From positions 779,501 through 843,500 of the forward strand of contig VICG01000007.1 in NCBI GenBank assembly GCA_008692225.1: DNA of 64,000 nt. The letters are read 5' to 3'. A model generated the notes under the pieces. That model ran no database searches, had not been told where the DNA came from, and saw nothing but the letters and a program-made list of their open reading frames with translations. This stretch comes from Monilinia fructicola. Lineage: Eukaryota; Ascomycota; Leotiomycetes; Helotiales; Sclerotiniaceae. The translations under genes and the position numbers were made by a program. Every line of letters starts with the position of its first letter. Within the stretch, counting starts at the first letter, position 1. Of the stretch, positions 10,548-22,863 are shown piece by piece.

Positions 10548-11105
10548 TCAAATCGGACTTGTCTTGATTTGTCGAAGGAGGATGTCGTGGCAATTTATAC
10601 TCGAGAATAGACGCACTCTGAATTTTATCGTTCCCGACGCAGAATCCTTCACCACCTTGAGTTTTTGGTCTCGAGTCCACCTAATATAGGAGAGATTCTG
10701 GTGCGCATACTCTTTCCACAGACTCGGACAAGGTGGGAAATTAGATTTTTTGTCACCAGTACTGTCCCCGAAGATGTTGAAATCATAATCGGGATAGAGA
10801 TTCGTTTTAGTTGCCGGAAAAGTCCTCTATCAAAATATCATTGCCAGAGGGCTCAACCCACCTGAAACATCAAAGATCGTGAAACCCCTCGTAACGATAT
10901 CATCGTGGAAAATACCTTGATGGGGAACACCATCATATACAATGTAAGCTTCAGAAACTAGACCGGACTCGAAACCGTTCGTCGAGGGGTTTCTGTAAGT
11001 GGTATTAGTTTTGTTTGAGGCTTCAATTGCTGTACAGTTTGGACCGACTGGCGCGGACAGTTGGTCGATTTGATGCGCCTGAGGATTCCCTGTACTTTAA
11101 GACCT
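10548..11105 (-). pseudogene. Possible gene relic or unspliced exons, unknown family
   Basis: One minus-strand frame reads protein-like over more than 500 bases. It includes GLVSEAYIVYDGVPHQGIF near 10945-10890, then two adjacent stops (TGA TAG), then LYPDYDFNIFGDSTGDKKSN and PCPSLWKEYAHQNLSYIRW, ending at a TGA at 10548-10550. A 42-nt phase-0 intron (GTTTCA..GATAG) would remove the stops but is shorter than the other introns here. A second frame at 10958-11212 is also plausible at the 5' end. I do not recognise the family. It is either a decayed gene or one with unusual splicing. Confidence 0.35.
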
Positions 11106-11229
11106 TCTTGTTTCTGTAACTCGCCTCTGTCCATCCATTGAGGTCTTGGCCTACATCCGTGGCAGTACAGCTCAAGGGACGCGCATATAGCACGTGAAGG
11201 ACAGGCTCTCATCTCATTTCTTTCTCCGA

Positions 11230-13307
11230 AGCCGACAAGTCTAATCTACCATTTTTTGAGACTTACTGTAACCTTTATACCTTCTATATTGTATTTTATT
11301 TCATCGGTCTAATGTGAAATAGTGATGTAGTGCAAGAATCCTAATCTTTTGTATTATCTTTTTGTTGCTTGCACCTATTAGGCCTGCAAGGTGAAAATGG
11401 AGTCTGTATTGTATTTCCTACGAGTAGAGTACTCGAGTACCTGGGTAGGTTGTATTTTAGTTCACCGGTCTGATAGGGAATAGTCACGTGATCCAACGAC
11501 CCAAATCTTCGGTAAGGGTATCTATCATCTTTTGAACTTGGTGAGGTTATGAGCAAGTATAACACATAGATATAATGAATTGGCATTAATTGATTGTATG
11601 TGTTTATATTCGGTGAAATCTGTGATGTGGTCTATACTATACAGTATATACTGTTGCCGGGTCTATATTCCTAATAGAAAAGATTATATCTATCCATGGA
11701 TGGTCTGGAGTATTTGCAATCTATAGAGTAGGGTTAAGGTTACGGGTATCTACTATCTACGATCTCGAGTATTAATAAAAGGACAAAACAAAACCTTAAC
11801 CGTAAAGTATAAGTTGTTATATATTTTTAGTAAATAGATATTATAAATATTTAAACGTTGGATGCTTCATCGAAAAGTAAACCAAAGAATTATTACCTAC
11901 GATAAACTTAAAGAGGTTGACCGAGTGGTGAAAAAATGGTACCACCCTGCATCTTCCTACTGTAAGGTAATTAATTATCAAGGATCTTTGGGCGCCAATG
12001 ACCTGCCACTTCTTTTAATTTTAGTACACCAGACGTTTCAAACCCAACCCCGTCACTTTTTGATAGTAAAGAAATGAAAGATGTTGTGATCCAATTGTAT
12101 GAGAGAGAAGATTATTGAGATGGAATAATTAGGATCCATGGATACGGGTTGTAAAAGACTAATTACTAACTTACTAATAAGAGTAGCCGGCAGTTTAGTC
12201 GTTTGGTGACCCGTCTCTTGAGTAATATCATCCATATCCTCGTCAATCCATGAATATCTAGACATCTCTCTCTTAGGGATTCTAAAGAACCCCGGCCTTT
12301 GATGTTTGTATATTATACATGGAAAGTGGCAAGTACCTCATTAGACTATACAGTGAGAGCTGCCTACTTATAACATTGGTATATATATATGGATATATGG
12401 ATGTATGGATATATATATATATATATATATACATGTATACATACATATACATACATATACATACTCTATATACTGTATATACAACGTACATTTATACATA
12501 CACAGTAAATAACCTTATTATATGAATTAGACATTAGACGAGACGGGATCTAGTTCCGCATCTAATGCAAGCCCTGATTTGGCTGCCAATAAGAATGGAA
12601 CGAACACCACCAACGTCATACATATACAGTATATCCTCACTTAGACCCATTAGATGTACATTAGATGTACATTAGATGTACATTATTCTCTGATATGTAC
12701 TGCAATCATGCATTGCACTTACTGCACACCGCATCGCACCGTTGCACAAGACCCTGTTCGAAAAGTTTCCCTAGAGCCTTGTCATTTTGTCGTCAGCATT
12801 TACCCAGCGCATCTCCCTCTCCACATACTTGTTTTCAATCCTTGCAGCTTCACTCGAAGGCAGCATCCAGATTCAAATCCACCAACCATGTCCCAAAAGT
12901 AAAGAAACAAGGCTGCATCATCGTGAAAAGCAGGGCAATCCATCCCAACCTCAGGTAACCGTGGGTTGAGCTGATAAGAGGGCATAGCTTCGCACTTCCG
13001 TCCGCGTGAAATTATTTTCTTTCTTCTCTCATCATTGTGATTCACGTTGATTTGGCTGTCGAGGTTTTCGTGTTGTGGATAAACATCTGAGCAGAAAAGC
13101 CAATTGATTCGCATGCTTGGGACTCGGCAACAGCATCATCATCATTATTTGTCGTTGTTGTCGCATAAGCTCACTTCAGCTGAACCTTACATCTTCACCA
13201 CAACACCCTCACATATCAATACAATCGCAACGGTTCAATCTCTACTACTCCCACATCAAGAACATAATCGCACCAGCCCAATAATCTGAAGAGATAACCT
13301 CCTCAAT
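11230..13307. other. Intergenic with TA microsatellite and short tandem repeats
   Basis: No confident gene. A short AT island lies near 11770-11860. A (TA)n-rich tract is at about 12380-12480. A tandem TTAGATGTACA unit repeats near 12650-12685. The last 200 bases, pyrimidine/CA-rich, are the 5' leader region of the next gene. Confidence 0.5.
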
Positions 13308-13981
13308 ATGGTATTCGGAATGTTCTTCGCCTTTTGGCGATTCGCCGAGATCATAACTTTGGTAAGTGATCTCACCATCTCGAGCCTCCCTTCCACCACT
13401 CACTCGACTAACACTTCCCGCCACAGATCCCAATTCTAGGAATGCTCGCATTCTTTGTGAATATCTACGCATCCAATAACGCACTCACGCCCAACTACAT
13501 CCTGGTCCTCTTCATAGTCTCGGTCCTCGCATGCGCCTGGGCCATCGCAACCCTCTTCACATATCACCGCACGCGCAACAACGCACTCTTTGTCTCCTTC
13601 ATCGATCTCTGTTTCGTCGGCGCGCTGATCGCAGGCGTCTACTCGCTCCGCTACATCACCAACGCCAACTGTGCATCCTTCAGCACCGGCTCGTGGTACT
13701 ATATCAATTTTGGCTCTTGGGGCAATGCCAACGTCAATGGGGTGAGCGTGAGGGTGGACAAGACCTGTTCGATGCTCAAAGCGTGTTTTGCGTTGGGCAT
13801 CATGAATATCATCTTCTTCTTCATCACGAGTGTGTTGGCTTGTATGGTGGGTAGGGGCCATGTGAGACATGGCAGAAATGAGAAGGTTTATGTGAGGGAG
13901 ACTCATGTGACTAGACATGGTCATCGACGAAGCGGGAGTCACAGAAGCCACAGGAGCACGCATAGGAGGGCGTATGTTTAG
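13308..13981 (+). CDS. Four-TM MARVEL-like membrane protein
   Basis: Two exons, 13308-13361 and 13427-13981. The 65-bp intron (GTAAGT, branch CTAAC, CCACAG) is phase 0. The product is 202 aa. Four hydrophobic segments fall at about residues 8-35, 43-65, 75-97 and 146-170, with a loop carrying paired Cys (NCASFSTG..DKTCSMLKACF) between TM3 and TM4 and a basic, His/Arg/Ser-rich tail. The DKTC-x-x-LKA-FALGI-N-IFF pattern before TM4 is typical of fungal MARVEL-domain proteins of the plasma membrane/eisosome type. The molecular function is unknown. The start is fixed by the short first exon, which supplies the beginning of TM1. Confidence 0.85.
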
Positions 13982-14733
13982 AGGGGAGGGCAAACAATGG
14001 GGGTGAGGATTGGGTGGGGAGTTACGGCCGTTAATGTTTTATTTTTCATGAATGAATGGATGAATGGATGAATGGATGAATGAATGGGAAGAATGATGGG
14101 AAATGAAATGAGACTACATCGATGAGATATGCCATGATGAAATCTTCAACGACGACGACGAATCAGAGGGAATATGGAATTATGATAACGAATCAATGCA
14201 AAAAATTTACAAGCACCACTCTTCCCATTTCGTTTACTTGGCGTGCGTGAAAAGGGAAAAAATCATACATCGACATGGCAAGTGCCACAGACATGACTGG
14301 ACCGAAAATCGAAATTCGGACCAGCTTCAGAATGTCTAACCTCAGCAGAGCATTGACAACGTCCACAGACTCCTTCAGGAAACCAGAAGCACTCATCGAC
14401 GCGAAAAATGCGCAATTCGTCACCACCGACTCGCAATAACCAACTCCTCGACAGACACACTCGTAGAATCCAAAACACGGGCAAAACAAAAATATTCTTC
14501 CACACAGTGGGGGATTCGAAACGGCGACGCACCCAGCCAGAAATCATTATCCCCTCCTCTCCCCTCACAAATCCTGCACCAAAGCCCACCCTGCCCTTCA
14601 AATCCCAAGGATGGAACGACCGAGAGGACAAGCGCGTTGCAAAGATAGACCAGTCTTCCGTTGCGAGAGGAAACATGATGGAAGAATGGCAGGGCGTATT
14701 CTGGAACGCGGACCATAAGGCTCGCACTCGCGC

Positions 14734-15260
14734 TCATGTATGTCTTGTACCCTTACAGATCAACATCTCCGCCACGCACCGTCCCGCGCCTTGCTCTTGA
14801 AATTGGCGGTGAGTTGCGCGTCGCTTAGTGCGGTGTGTGTCAGGCGTTCTGTCGACCTTTTCCTCGGCGATATGTACTGGAGAGGGCGTTTTGGGAGCCG
14901 GGAGCATATCGGTAGTGTTTACGATTCTCTTAGACGGTGCGGAACTGAGTGTGCGATTGGTTTTTGGATGGGGAGCTGGTGCGGAAGTGGGAGATGCGTG
15001 GGGGGACGGCTGGGAGATTGCCGTGGTGTAATGAGCGATCCGGGCGTGGAAAACTTGAGTTTGCTCAAAGGATTCCTCCGGACCGTGGGCTTTGTGCCGG
15101 GCTATCTTGGAACTCGGTGGTGGATGGAGACTGCGGTGGGCGTGGGATGGTATTGCTAGAGGGAAGGATGGAGTATGAGGAATTGGTATTCTCAATATGA
15201 GATGAGTGGTTGATGGATGGATCGGAAGAGTATGAGTTTCAATGTCGGGGTGAACATTAG
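14734..15260 (-). pseudogene. Unresolved, frame-broken gene (unknown disordered protein)
   Basis: On the minus strand three frames in succession read like one disordered nuclear-type protein: STTEFQDSPAQSPRSGGIL, then LSKLKFSTPGSLITPRQSPS, then APSKRIVNTTDMLPAPKTP. The first switch lies at a T3 run (plus 15067-15069) and the second near 15010. This suggests single-base shifts like those seen further right. Downstream (14193-14730) both strands are open. Minus gives a Cys-rich tail (EGVCGRCQC..HVCGTCHVD) and plus gives GDSKRRRTQPEIIIPSS, so I cannot decide the 3' part. No family is assigned. Confidence 0.35.
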
Positions 15261-16619
15261 ACGGTGTGATTAATCATTAGGTAGATTGATTAGCTCACCG
15301 AGTACGAACCACAACACTTGACACTGCAGAAGAAGCAAATTCAAATTACCTTTCTATTCTCTCCAGTGCCGAAAAAGTCAATCAGGTAAGCAGAGACTCA
15401 AGGCTCTGAGTAGGAGCGACAAAATGAGAAATCTGCTTCACGGATGAGTCTGCCGATTTGATATATTCAGGGAAATGGGAAATTTGATCTGAAAGTTTGA
15501 AAGGATACTCTAATCTCAAGATTTGTGGCGGGGAGACGACGGGGTAAGTTGGGAGAAGGTATGGGAGCCGGTGACGGGGATGGTGAGAGCTTCACTCCGT
15601 GAGCTGGATGGCTAGGGAATGTCTGTTAACTGTCGGGAAATGGATCATGTGACATTGAGTTGTTGTACGAATAATACGTCTAACCGTATTAGGCGTACTA
15701 GCACCTCGAGGACGTCTATAAAGTCTTCCTCCATTCCATAGATTACATAGAGAATATCAACAACGATATACCAACAAAAGGATTAAGTACTTACACTTTA
15801 ACTCACCAAGTTTATATCAACATTAACCTTATGTTATGTGTTGCTTGGTATGAGACTTGAGGTATCTTTTGGAGGGAGACCTAAATAGAGCGAGTCTTGC
15901 GCGGCCGAGAGATTTTGAAGGAGTATTCTGGTTTTTCTATTCAAATCGATTGATCAAATATCGTACATGGAATTAGTTCCACATCGATGATATCTTGTCA
16001 ACATCGATCTGAAGGGGAGTATGTCGTTGGAGAAGATGCATCATCATCAATTTGATACTGAACAGCGACTGAAGCTCAACCACTCTGCGATTAGCATTCG
16101 AATGAGCAGGTGACATCTCAAGCAAAAGGTCAATTTTTTATATTTGATGCTGTAAATCTTCGCTTGGCATGCGATTATAGAGATGAAGCTCCTAGAAAAA
16201 GATATCTTACCAGAAATACAATCCTTCAGTTTCCGAAAAGGCACGAACGAGCACGGTCACGAAACAAGAGTGTTCTCGAATGCATGTGCAATACGAAAAT
16301 TTATTATTTCTATGTATGATCAACGAATGTATGCACGGCAAAACAATGATAAAACCGGGTATAATGAATGAGCGCTTGCGAAAGCCCGTCTTCATCAATC
16401 TGCTTCCTATGCAGTGACACCCAGCCAGAATCCAATATATTATATTCCCAAACATTGAAACAAACAGTCGTCGCTCCTACACCCCTGGATCGTAAAGATA
16501 GCTGTACAGGTGAAGCTTGCAATGTCACCGGTCCGACTTTCCTCGCGTCCTCCCAGTCTTGCCCATATGCTATCTCAATAATAGCTCCATACCGAAAAGA
16601 CATCACATCACCTCTCATC
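15261..16619. other. Intergenic; dispersed promoter-like repeat copy 2 at 15640-15745
   Basis: The second copy of the 8638-8750 repeat ends in GACGTCTATAAAG followed by a leader-like AC-rich stretch, again without a gene after it. The rest shows no protein-like frame. Confidence 0.5.
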
Positions 16620-17030
16620 TTATTCATCTTCCTCTTCAAATTCTTCCCCATAAAGTAGGAGGATCTCCGCCCTAGGCGATCCGGGCGCTTTTGGAGCCGA
16701 TCTCTTCGGGGTGAAAAAGCCTGGTCGCTCGTAAAAGTAATGAGGTTTGGGGCTATCTGGCATCCTTCGGTAGAGCAATTCGCCAGAATGATGAGATTCG
16801 AATAGGGAAGGAGGCTCTAGGGACGGCGATGAGGTTTGTGAGGGTGATTTAGAAGAAGATGACGAGGATATGGAGAAAGACCGGGTGAGGGTGAGGGATT
16901 TGGGTGTAAGTTTGTAGCTGTGTGTTGAGGTACCTGGTGATGTTGAGGCTGCAGAGGAAATTGAAGAGCGACTGCGTGCTTTGCTGTTGGGTGTGGAGGG
17001 TGTACATGGGGTAGTCGTTGATGAAGACAT
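16620..17030 (-). CDS. Small Ser/Pro-rich disordered protein
   Basis: Intact single exon of 136 aa, ATG at 17030. Residues 1-70 are strongly Ser/Thr-rich (SISSAASTSPGTSTH, SISSSSSSKSPSQTSSPS). Residues 80-125 are more ordered, with Tyr/Phe/Pro (GELLYRRMPDSPKPHYFYER, PGFFTPKRSAPKAPGSPRAE). The end is acidic (LLYGEEFEEEDE). The mixed C-terminal half argues for a real gene and not a low-complexity shadow. Several S/T-P sites could be proline-directed kinase targets. I do not recognise a family and cannot assign a role. Confidence 0.65.
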   Translation of the reverse strand: MSSSTTTPCTPSTPNSKARSRSSISSAASTSPGTSTHSYKLTPKSLTLTRSFSISSSSSSKSPSQTSSPSLEPPSLFESHHSGELLYRRMPDSPKPHYFYERPGFFTPKRSAPKAPGSPRAEILLLYGEEFEEEDE

Positions 17031-18742
17031 TTTGTATGGTGATTATTCAGGAGATAGATTTGATGATTCGAATGAAGAGGTCACAAAGAGTTCTTAAATA
17101 CACTCCAGTTTAATATATACGTAAAGAATGTGAGTTCAGATCGCTCTTTTGAAACCTAATAATGAACTAACGGCAAATTGAACAACAAACAGGCGCGCTA
17201 TCCAATAGTTTTAAATGAATACAGATCGATCTAGATTGATGCCGATTGAGGAAAGACAAGATGAAATAATGGCTGGCTCACCAGGCTGTACAAGTAAATG
17301 TAACTGAGTAAAAAGAAAAAATACGACAAAAATCGGGAGAAACCCGCAGTAGATAAAGACCTAAAGGAAGGCTCTCTTCCTTACGGAGTAGAGTCCTTAA
17401 CTTCCCCCCCTTTCATACTAGTAAATCACGAAAGGGATTTGCCATTAGGAAACTAGGAATGGATTGTCCAGCCTATTCCTACGGACTACATAACATCAAT
17501 GCACTCCATATTTCATGCATTCATCGCCATGTTGATAATGAATCGCGAGCAAATATGTGGGGAAATCATGCATTTCATCCATAGCTCCACCGCTCTATGC
17601 AAGAGGACTCCCATCGCCTTTACCGCTGAAGAAGAACCGCATTGACCAACAGGATGAGAACGAAAGGAATAGGCTGGATGTTAACAAGTTGCGCCTGGTG
17701 CGGGGTGAAGAGCGGCACAGTGAGTAGATATCATGCTGGCACGGACTATGACGTGAAATATGCTTATCGTGGCTTAATTGGCACCGATAAGTGAAGGTGC
17801 ATGGAACGTGGGAGCAATTTGCCCCCTTCCAGGCCTTGCTTACCTTGCTGCTAGGGCATCATTTTGAGGTTGAAAATCTGTAATATCGAGATGAAAAAAT
17901 ACTCACCGAGCCACCGGGAAAGCAGAATGATACCAATACGTAGGAGCACACCTCAATTTGTTCATCAAATTCATTATCAGCATCTCAATCGCTGCGCGCA
18001 TCTGCCGGTGGTCCCGTCCCATTTCTCACGGTCCATAGAGCGATATACCCACATCTCGAAATAGAAACAACCATACTACTGGCAGCATCATGTGGCCCTC
18101 AAGGCTATATTACTTCTAGGTATCAAGCATATTGATATGAACTCCTTGCATACTCATACAAAGACTTATACCAACACGGATCAATATTGTGATTCGGGTG
18201 AGATCGTTCACTATGGTTGGGAACCCGTGTGGTTTCTCATGACTATAATTCGAGGCTCTTGGCTTGGAAGCGGATTATAGGTTTTGACAGATATCAAATT
18301 ATTGGTCAACAATTTCGAAAACAAGGATGATGGAATATAACAGATTTGGGATAGAAGGAATGATGTGGAGAGAAATACTACGTGAAGTCAGAGATTTTGA
18401 GTGATGAGATTTGTCAGCGTAATTCTTGCGGGGGGTAAGTTTGATGAATATGTACCAGTCGAGGAAATGGAAGAAGACATTTACAGATTTTTGAATTTCA
18501 AATCAGCAGTTACCCCTGGATTTCCAATACTGATTAGTCAAAGTGAGTAGTATAATGAAGGGGGTAGACTGGTGACATTCCAAAGGAAAATAAGCGAGCC
18601 CCTTCATTTGGCTCGGTCGTTGCGATTACCTATAATATGATAAACCTTACTTTACTATCAGGCAGATTGCTACTTTGTGAATTGTACAAATCTTTCGCGA
18701 TAAAGGATTCTTATAACGATTGCTACATAGTTTCTACTTTTT
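17031..18742. other. Intergenic, no gene seen
   Basis: Short frames only. The right part is the 3' flank of the amidase gene. Confidence 0.5.
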
Positions 18743-20685
18743 TCAAATATAGTTGACAAATGGTAATCCAGTCTGCTCTTGAATGATTTCCAACGCCTGC
18801 ACAACCTTCTCATCCTCGAACCTAAAAACCAGATAATTAGCCCAGGCTGGTCACAAATATCGGAATAACTCACCGTCGTCCTATCAGCTGCAAACTAACT
18901 GGCGCATCTTTGTAGCCCTCGGCTCCGTATTGTTCCCATAGGTCCCAATTGTGTTTGTCCTGTTCATTTCTTGGATTGTATTTCTCTTTGGTACTGTCTT
19001 TCTCGACATCGACCACGTCAACTGGAAATACTAAGGCTGGATAATCCAATAAATTCCACTGAGAGGTATATCCCCACCATTTACTCGTATCCAGCTTCGG
19101 AGCACTTCCTGGCCCGACTGGGGATAATATGACGTCAACCATTCCCTCTAACTCACCATTAGGTCCCTTGGAAGTTGCTGTTTCGTTCCAAACTCTTGCA
19201 TATTCGGTACGGTAATTTTCTCGTCTGACTTGAGATTCCCACACAGAGGTAATACTGTGTGCTTGAAGGTGTGAATTCTGATTGATAACGTACTCAGTGA
19301 GGGGAAGAATGGGTTCTCCAGATTCTTTGATCGCATCGAGTTCCTGCAAGCCACCATCCGCGAAATATAGATTGGCCTGAATTGAATTAGCAACGGAGAT
19401 GTGTCGCTGAGAATATCATTCTTACAATAATTTCCCAAGCAAGATCATGTCTATATGGTTTCCACTCGACAACTTCTATATTGTCATTCCCTTTAAGCTT
19501 ATCCACAACTTGCTTTATGGCTCTTGTCACCGGTGGGTGTGGTTTTACAACGCCGTCATCCCATAAAACAGCAACCTTGAGTTTCTTCCCTTTGAAGAAT
19601 TGCTCTTCTTTCCAAGGAAGGGGCAAAAGAGATGGCTCTTTATACCAAGGCTTTGCATCAATGAGTGTCTTTATGAACACCTTGCAGCCCTCCAGACTCG
19701 TCGAAAGTGGTCCGATTGTGGGAACGATGTGTTCGGACCCTGCCATAGTTGCAGTCCATCCATCTACTGGTAGTCGCCGAGCTGTTGGCTTCATGCCATA
19801 AACACCTGCATAGAAGTAAGCAGATTTTCTTAAACCTTTTCACTATTGATTACCATTGTTTGCAGCTGGCGAACGGATTGATCCGCCGATATCTGTTCCA
19901 ATACCAAGACAGGATCCTCTAAACCCAATCAATGCTCCTTCACCACCAGAAGACCCACCACAAGTCAAGGTAGTATTGAAGGGATTAACAGTCACGCTAG
20001 AAAGATATTAGCGGTGCAAACAAGAAAATTATATCCCCTTTACCCATATATGTTATTGTCAGTCTCTAAATGCATCAGAGTCTGAGGCTGTGTGGTCCTA
20101 GCATATAGAATGGCACCTGCATTCAAGAAGATTTCCAAAATGTGAGAATCGACAGGACTTGTTCTGCCAACCCAAGCCACGAATCCCGCATTATGATCCA
20201 AGCCTTCGACCCCGATATGCTCTTTCACACTTATCGGTATTCCATGAAGAGGCCCAAGGGGTTTTCCATTTGTTTTGAGATACTCGTCAAGGTACCTCGC
20301 ACGAGAAAGGGCTCGTTCAGGTAGTAGTTCAGTGATACAATTAGTCTGAACTCTGATTAGTTTGAAGTAAAGTAGTACGTTTGAGTGACCATACCACTTT
20401 TTGTGCCAACGCAGCTCTTCTCAAGAATGCACTTGCAACTTTGATTGAACTCAGCTCCCCTTTTGCAAGTTTGGCTACAAGATGTTCAACTGTGGCTTCA
20501 GTAATTTTGATTTCATCAGCTGTGAGTACTTGCTTTGCAACTGATAGTGTATTCAATGGAACATTCGTTATCTCCGGGATAGCTGGCTCGACAGCTGAGA
20601 TAGTTTCATCACGATGTCTTTGCCTATCTTTGGCAACCTCCTGCCAAGAAGCGCCAGATTTTGTTGTTATTACTGCTGGCGTCAT
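18743..20685 (-). CDS. Amidase-signature enzyme (acetamidase/fatty-acid-amide-hydrolase type)
   Basis: Six exons: 20685-20395, 20345-20044, 19996-19854, 19805-19426, 19376-18874, 18821-18743. Introns are 49, 47, 48, 49 and 52 bp. Together they give an uninterrupted 565-aa protein. Amidase-signature enzymes hydrolyse carboxamides to acid plus ammonia with a Ser-cisSer-Lys triad. All three are present: Lys138 (GIPISVKEH), Ser213 ([14 protein letters not shown]) and Ser237 ([15 protein letters not shown]). The spacing 75/24 equals that of mammalian FAAH (142/217/241). The C-terminal VSLQLIGRR is also a family block. There is no signal peptide, so it is probably cytosolic. Substrate cannot be read from sequence. 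Fungal relatives serve acetamide use or indole/fatty amide turnover. The gene is intact. Confidence 0.93.
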
Positions 20686-21296
20686 ACTGAGTGAGAAATG
20701 ACTGCTTATGAAAAGATAGATTATGAATTTAGATGGATGAATGGCACAACCGGAGAGGTTTGGATTTGAGGACTATTTAAACGGAATTTGGAGTGCGCAC
20801 AAGACTAGACCATGTCGTACTGACGAGTGATAAGAGCTCACCATTCCATTATCAATGGATACAACAATGAAGAACATGGTTCAGATGATAAGGGGAGAGA
20901 ATCATGTTGGAACCTGGAAGCTTCCAATGATTCCATGTATTCTTATCATGCTTTCTAGACAGCTGCGGAGTAGGCAGTTCCAGGTTGGCTATGAAAGTAT
21001 CGTTCCCAAACCGGAAAGTCCTCGCGATATACGGGAGGCGGTGAAAACGGGCAAAATATGTTAGAGCTTCATTATTTAGATCTCCTGTATTCATTCTATG
21101 GTATGAGAAACAACTTTCAAATGCCTCTCGCCTCGCAAGCCATTGTCCTATACCAAAAACCGCTTCAAGACGCAAACTTCAAACTCCGAAACTCCATTGC
21201 CATTGCCATTGCCATTGCCATCGCCATTGACCGGGTATAAATTTAACCATTTTCTTCCCTTACTTCGCTGCTCGGTTGTCGGTATACGATTGGGTC
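20686..21296. other. Intergenic with short CCATTG hexanucleotide repeat
   Basis: Contains the amidase 5' flank and a six-unit CCATTG/CCATCG tract at about 21193-21230. No gene. Confidence 0.5.
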
Positions 21297-21830
21297 TCAG
21301 AATGGGTGTCCCCAATTGAATGCGAAGCCGACAGCAACAATTGTTAAAGTAATCAAAACCATGCTGACCATCCATTTGCAGACGTCTTCAGCATGGCCTA
21401 TATCCGGATCTATTTCGTCGTCCAATCTCTCTAATTCCATTTGGGTTTGCACATATAAAGCCTCGTAGGACGGCGGTGGAGGTTGATTCGGATCTATCGT
21501 GATAATGAAAGGGTCATCTCGGTAAGGTTCTTGATATTGAAGTGGTATATCGTGTGTATGGTCCTGTAACGACAGTTCATAATCCGGTGGCCGCACTTCA
21601 GACAATCGATGTACTCTGCTGGCCAAATAATCGTGCATCGGCTCATATTCAGGAGGTTCGTTCAATTCGGTTTGATTTCCTTCAATTCTTGCTTCAACGT
21701 CTGCAACTTCATCATCCGCCGGATCGTCATGGTATGGTGCGAGTGGTAATGCATCTTCTGAGGGTAAGGGTGGTAACGATTGTGTGAGTCGTGCTCGAGA
21801 AATCGAGGTCGATGGGTGATGGTTGTTCAT
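21297..21830 (-). CDS. Tail-anchored protein with three PPxY motifs
   Basis: Single exon of 177 aa from the ATG at 21830 (MNNHHPSTS). The frame upstream lacks another ATG. The N-terminal 150 residues are acidic and Pro-rich. They carry PPEY (59-62), PPDY (81-84) and PPSY (119-122), the consensus ligand for WW domains of Rsp5/Nedd4-family ubiquitin ligases. A single hydrophobic helix (about 153-172) lies five residues from the C-terminus, giving a tail-anchored topology with the PPxY region in the cytosol. No other domain is seen. By analogy with yeast membrane-bound Rsp5 adaptors it may recruit the ligase to an internal membrane. This is inference from motifs only. Confidence 0.75.
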   Translation of the reverse strand: MNNHHPSTSISRARLTQSLPPLPSEDALPLAPYHDDPADDEVADVEARIEGNQTELNEPPEYEPMHDYLASRVHRLSEVRPPDYELSLQDHTHDIPLQYQEPYRDDPFIITIDPNQPPPPSYEALYVQTQMELERLDDEIDPDIGHAEDVCKWMVSMVLITLTIVAVGFAFNWGHPF

Positions 21831-22863
21831 GTCGAATATCGCAGTATCTTGGTACAGGTCGCACCCGCTCGCAGATCCTTGGATCTGTTCGAATTCACGA
21901 CGGTCACCGATTTCCCTATCGATTATATCCAGACACAACAGCAAGTTTTAGATGAAGCAATCATATAAGAAGTTAGAAATGGGCATGGCAGCCTGTTATG
22001 CATTTGTCAAGCCGCTCTGTTCACGATGATTTTAGTGGTTGTAAGATAGATAATCCCCTGCAATGTAAAGGCCCGCCAAGCTCCCTGCAGCCCTGAGACC
22101 CCTGATGCTCTAATCCGAGTAACAACAAGGTGTACGGAGTATTTCCGACCACAATTCTGAATATTCCTGTTTCATCGTGTTCTACAGGCGAATAACATCA
22201 ATGCCATTGATGTCGTAAGTGTTCCATCGAGTGTTCAGATAAATTAGCCTGATTGGGTTTTGAGTCAATACATTTAAATTTAGGTTTTCCTCAAATTCTC
22301 ATTTCAAGACTACCCAAAAAGTTTCTCTCTCTCTCGCTCTCTTCATGTTCTGTTCTTTTCATTAGAAAAACGTTTCACATCTTTCTTCACCATTCATTAT
22401 GTTACTGACCTTGGCTTTACAATCTTTCCCGTGTTTTCCGTACCCCTATGAGGTGAGATGAGATATCAAGTGCGTGCATCTCCACACAGTTATGAGTTGT
22501 CAATGCATACATTGCATTGTGTTTCAAGTTACACATGTTTTTCACAAAGCCTTGCTGATTATGAAAGAACTTTCAACAAGAACGTTGAAAGATGAAATGA
22601 AAGGTTGTTGTTCTTCGCTAGAACAAGACATGCGATAGTTCGATTGAGTCGCAGTAAAGGGGTCGTTTAAAGAACAAACAGAATTGTCCAATCAAACACA
22701 AATCTCTTTGTGCACTCATTATTCTAGTGAGTACTAGTTTATGTTACGATATTGAGAAATATCATGAACAATCCCAATTGCTCGAATATATGTGCCTCGA
22801 TGCCTCTACTTTCCAAGTCTCGTCATCATCTGCTGTACTCCTAGCATCAACTTTCACTTCAAA
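21831..22863. other. Intergenic
   Basis: Contains a (CT)n pyrimidine tract near 22320-22345 and the divergent promoters of the two flanking membrane-protein genes. No gene seen. Confidence 0.5.

Noticed and set aside
12282..12525. Tyr/Ile/Thr frames on both strands
   Set aside because: Come from the TA/CATA microsatellite tract.
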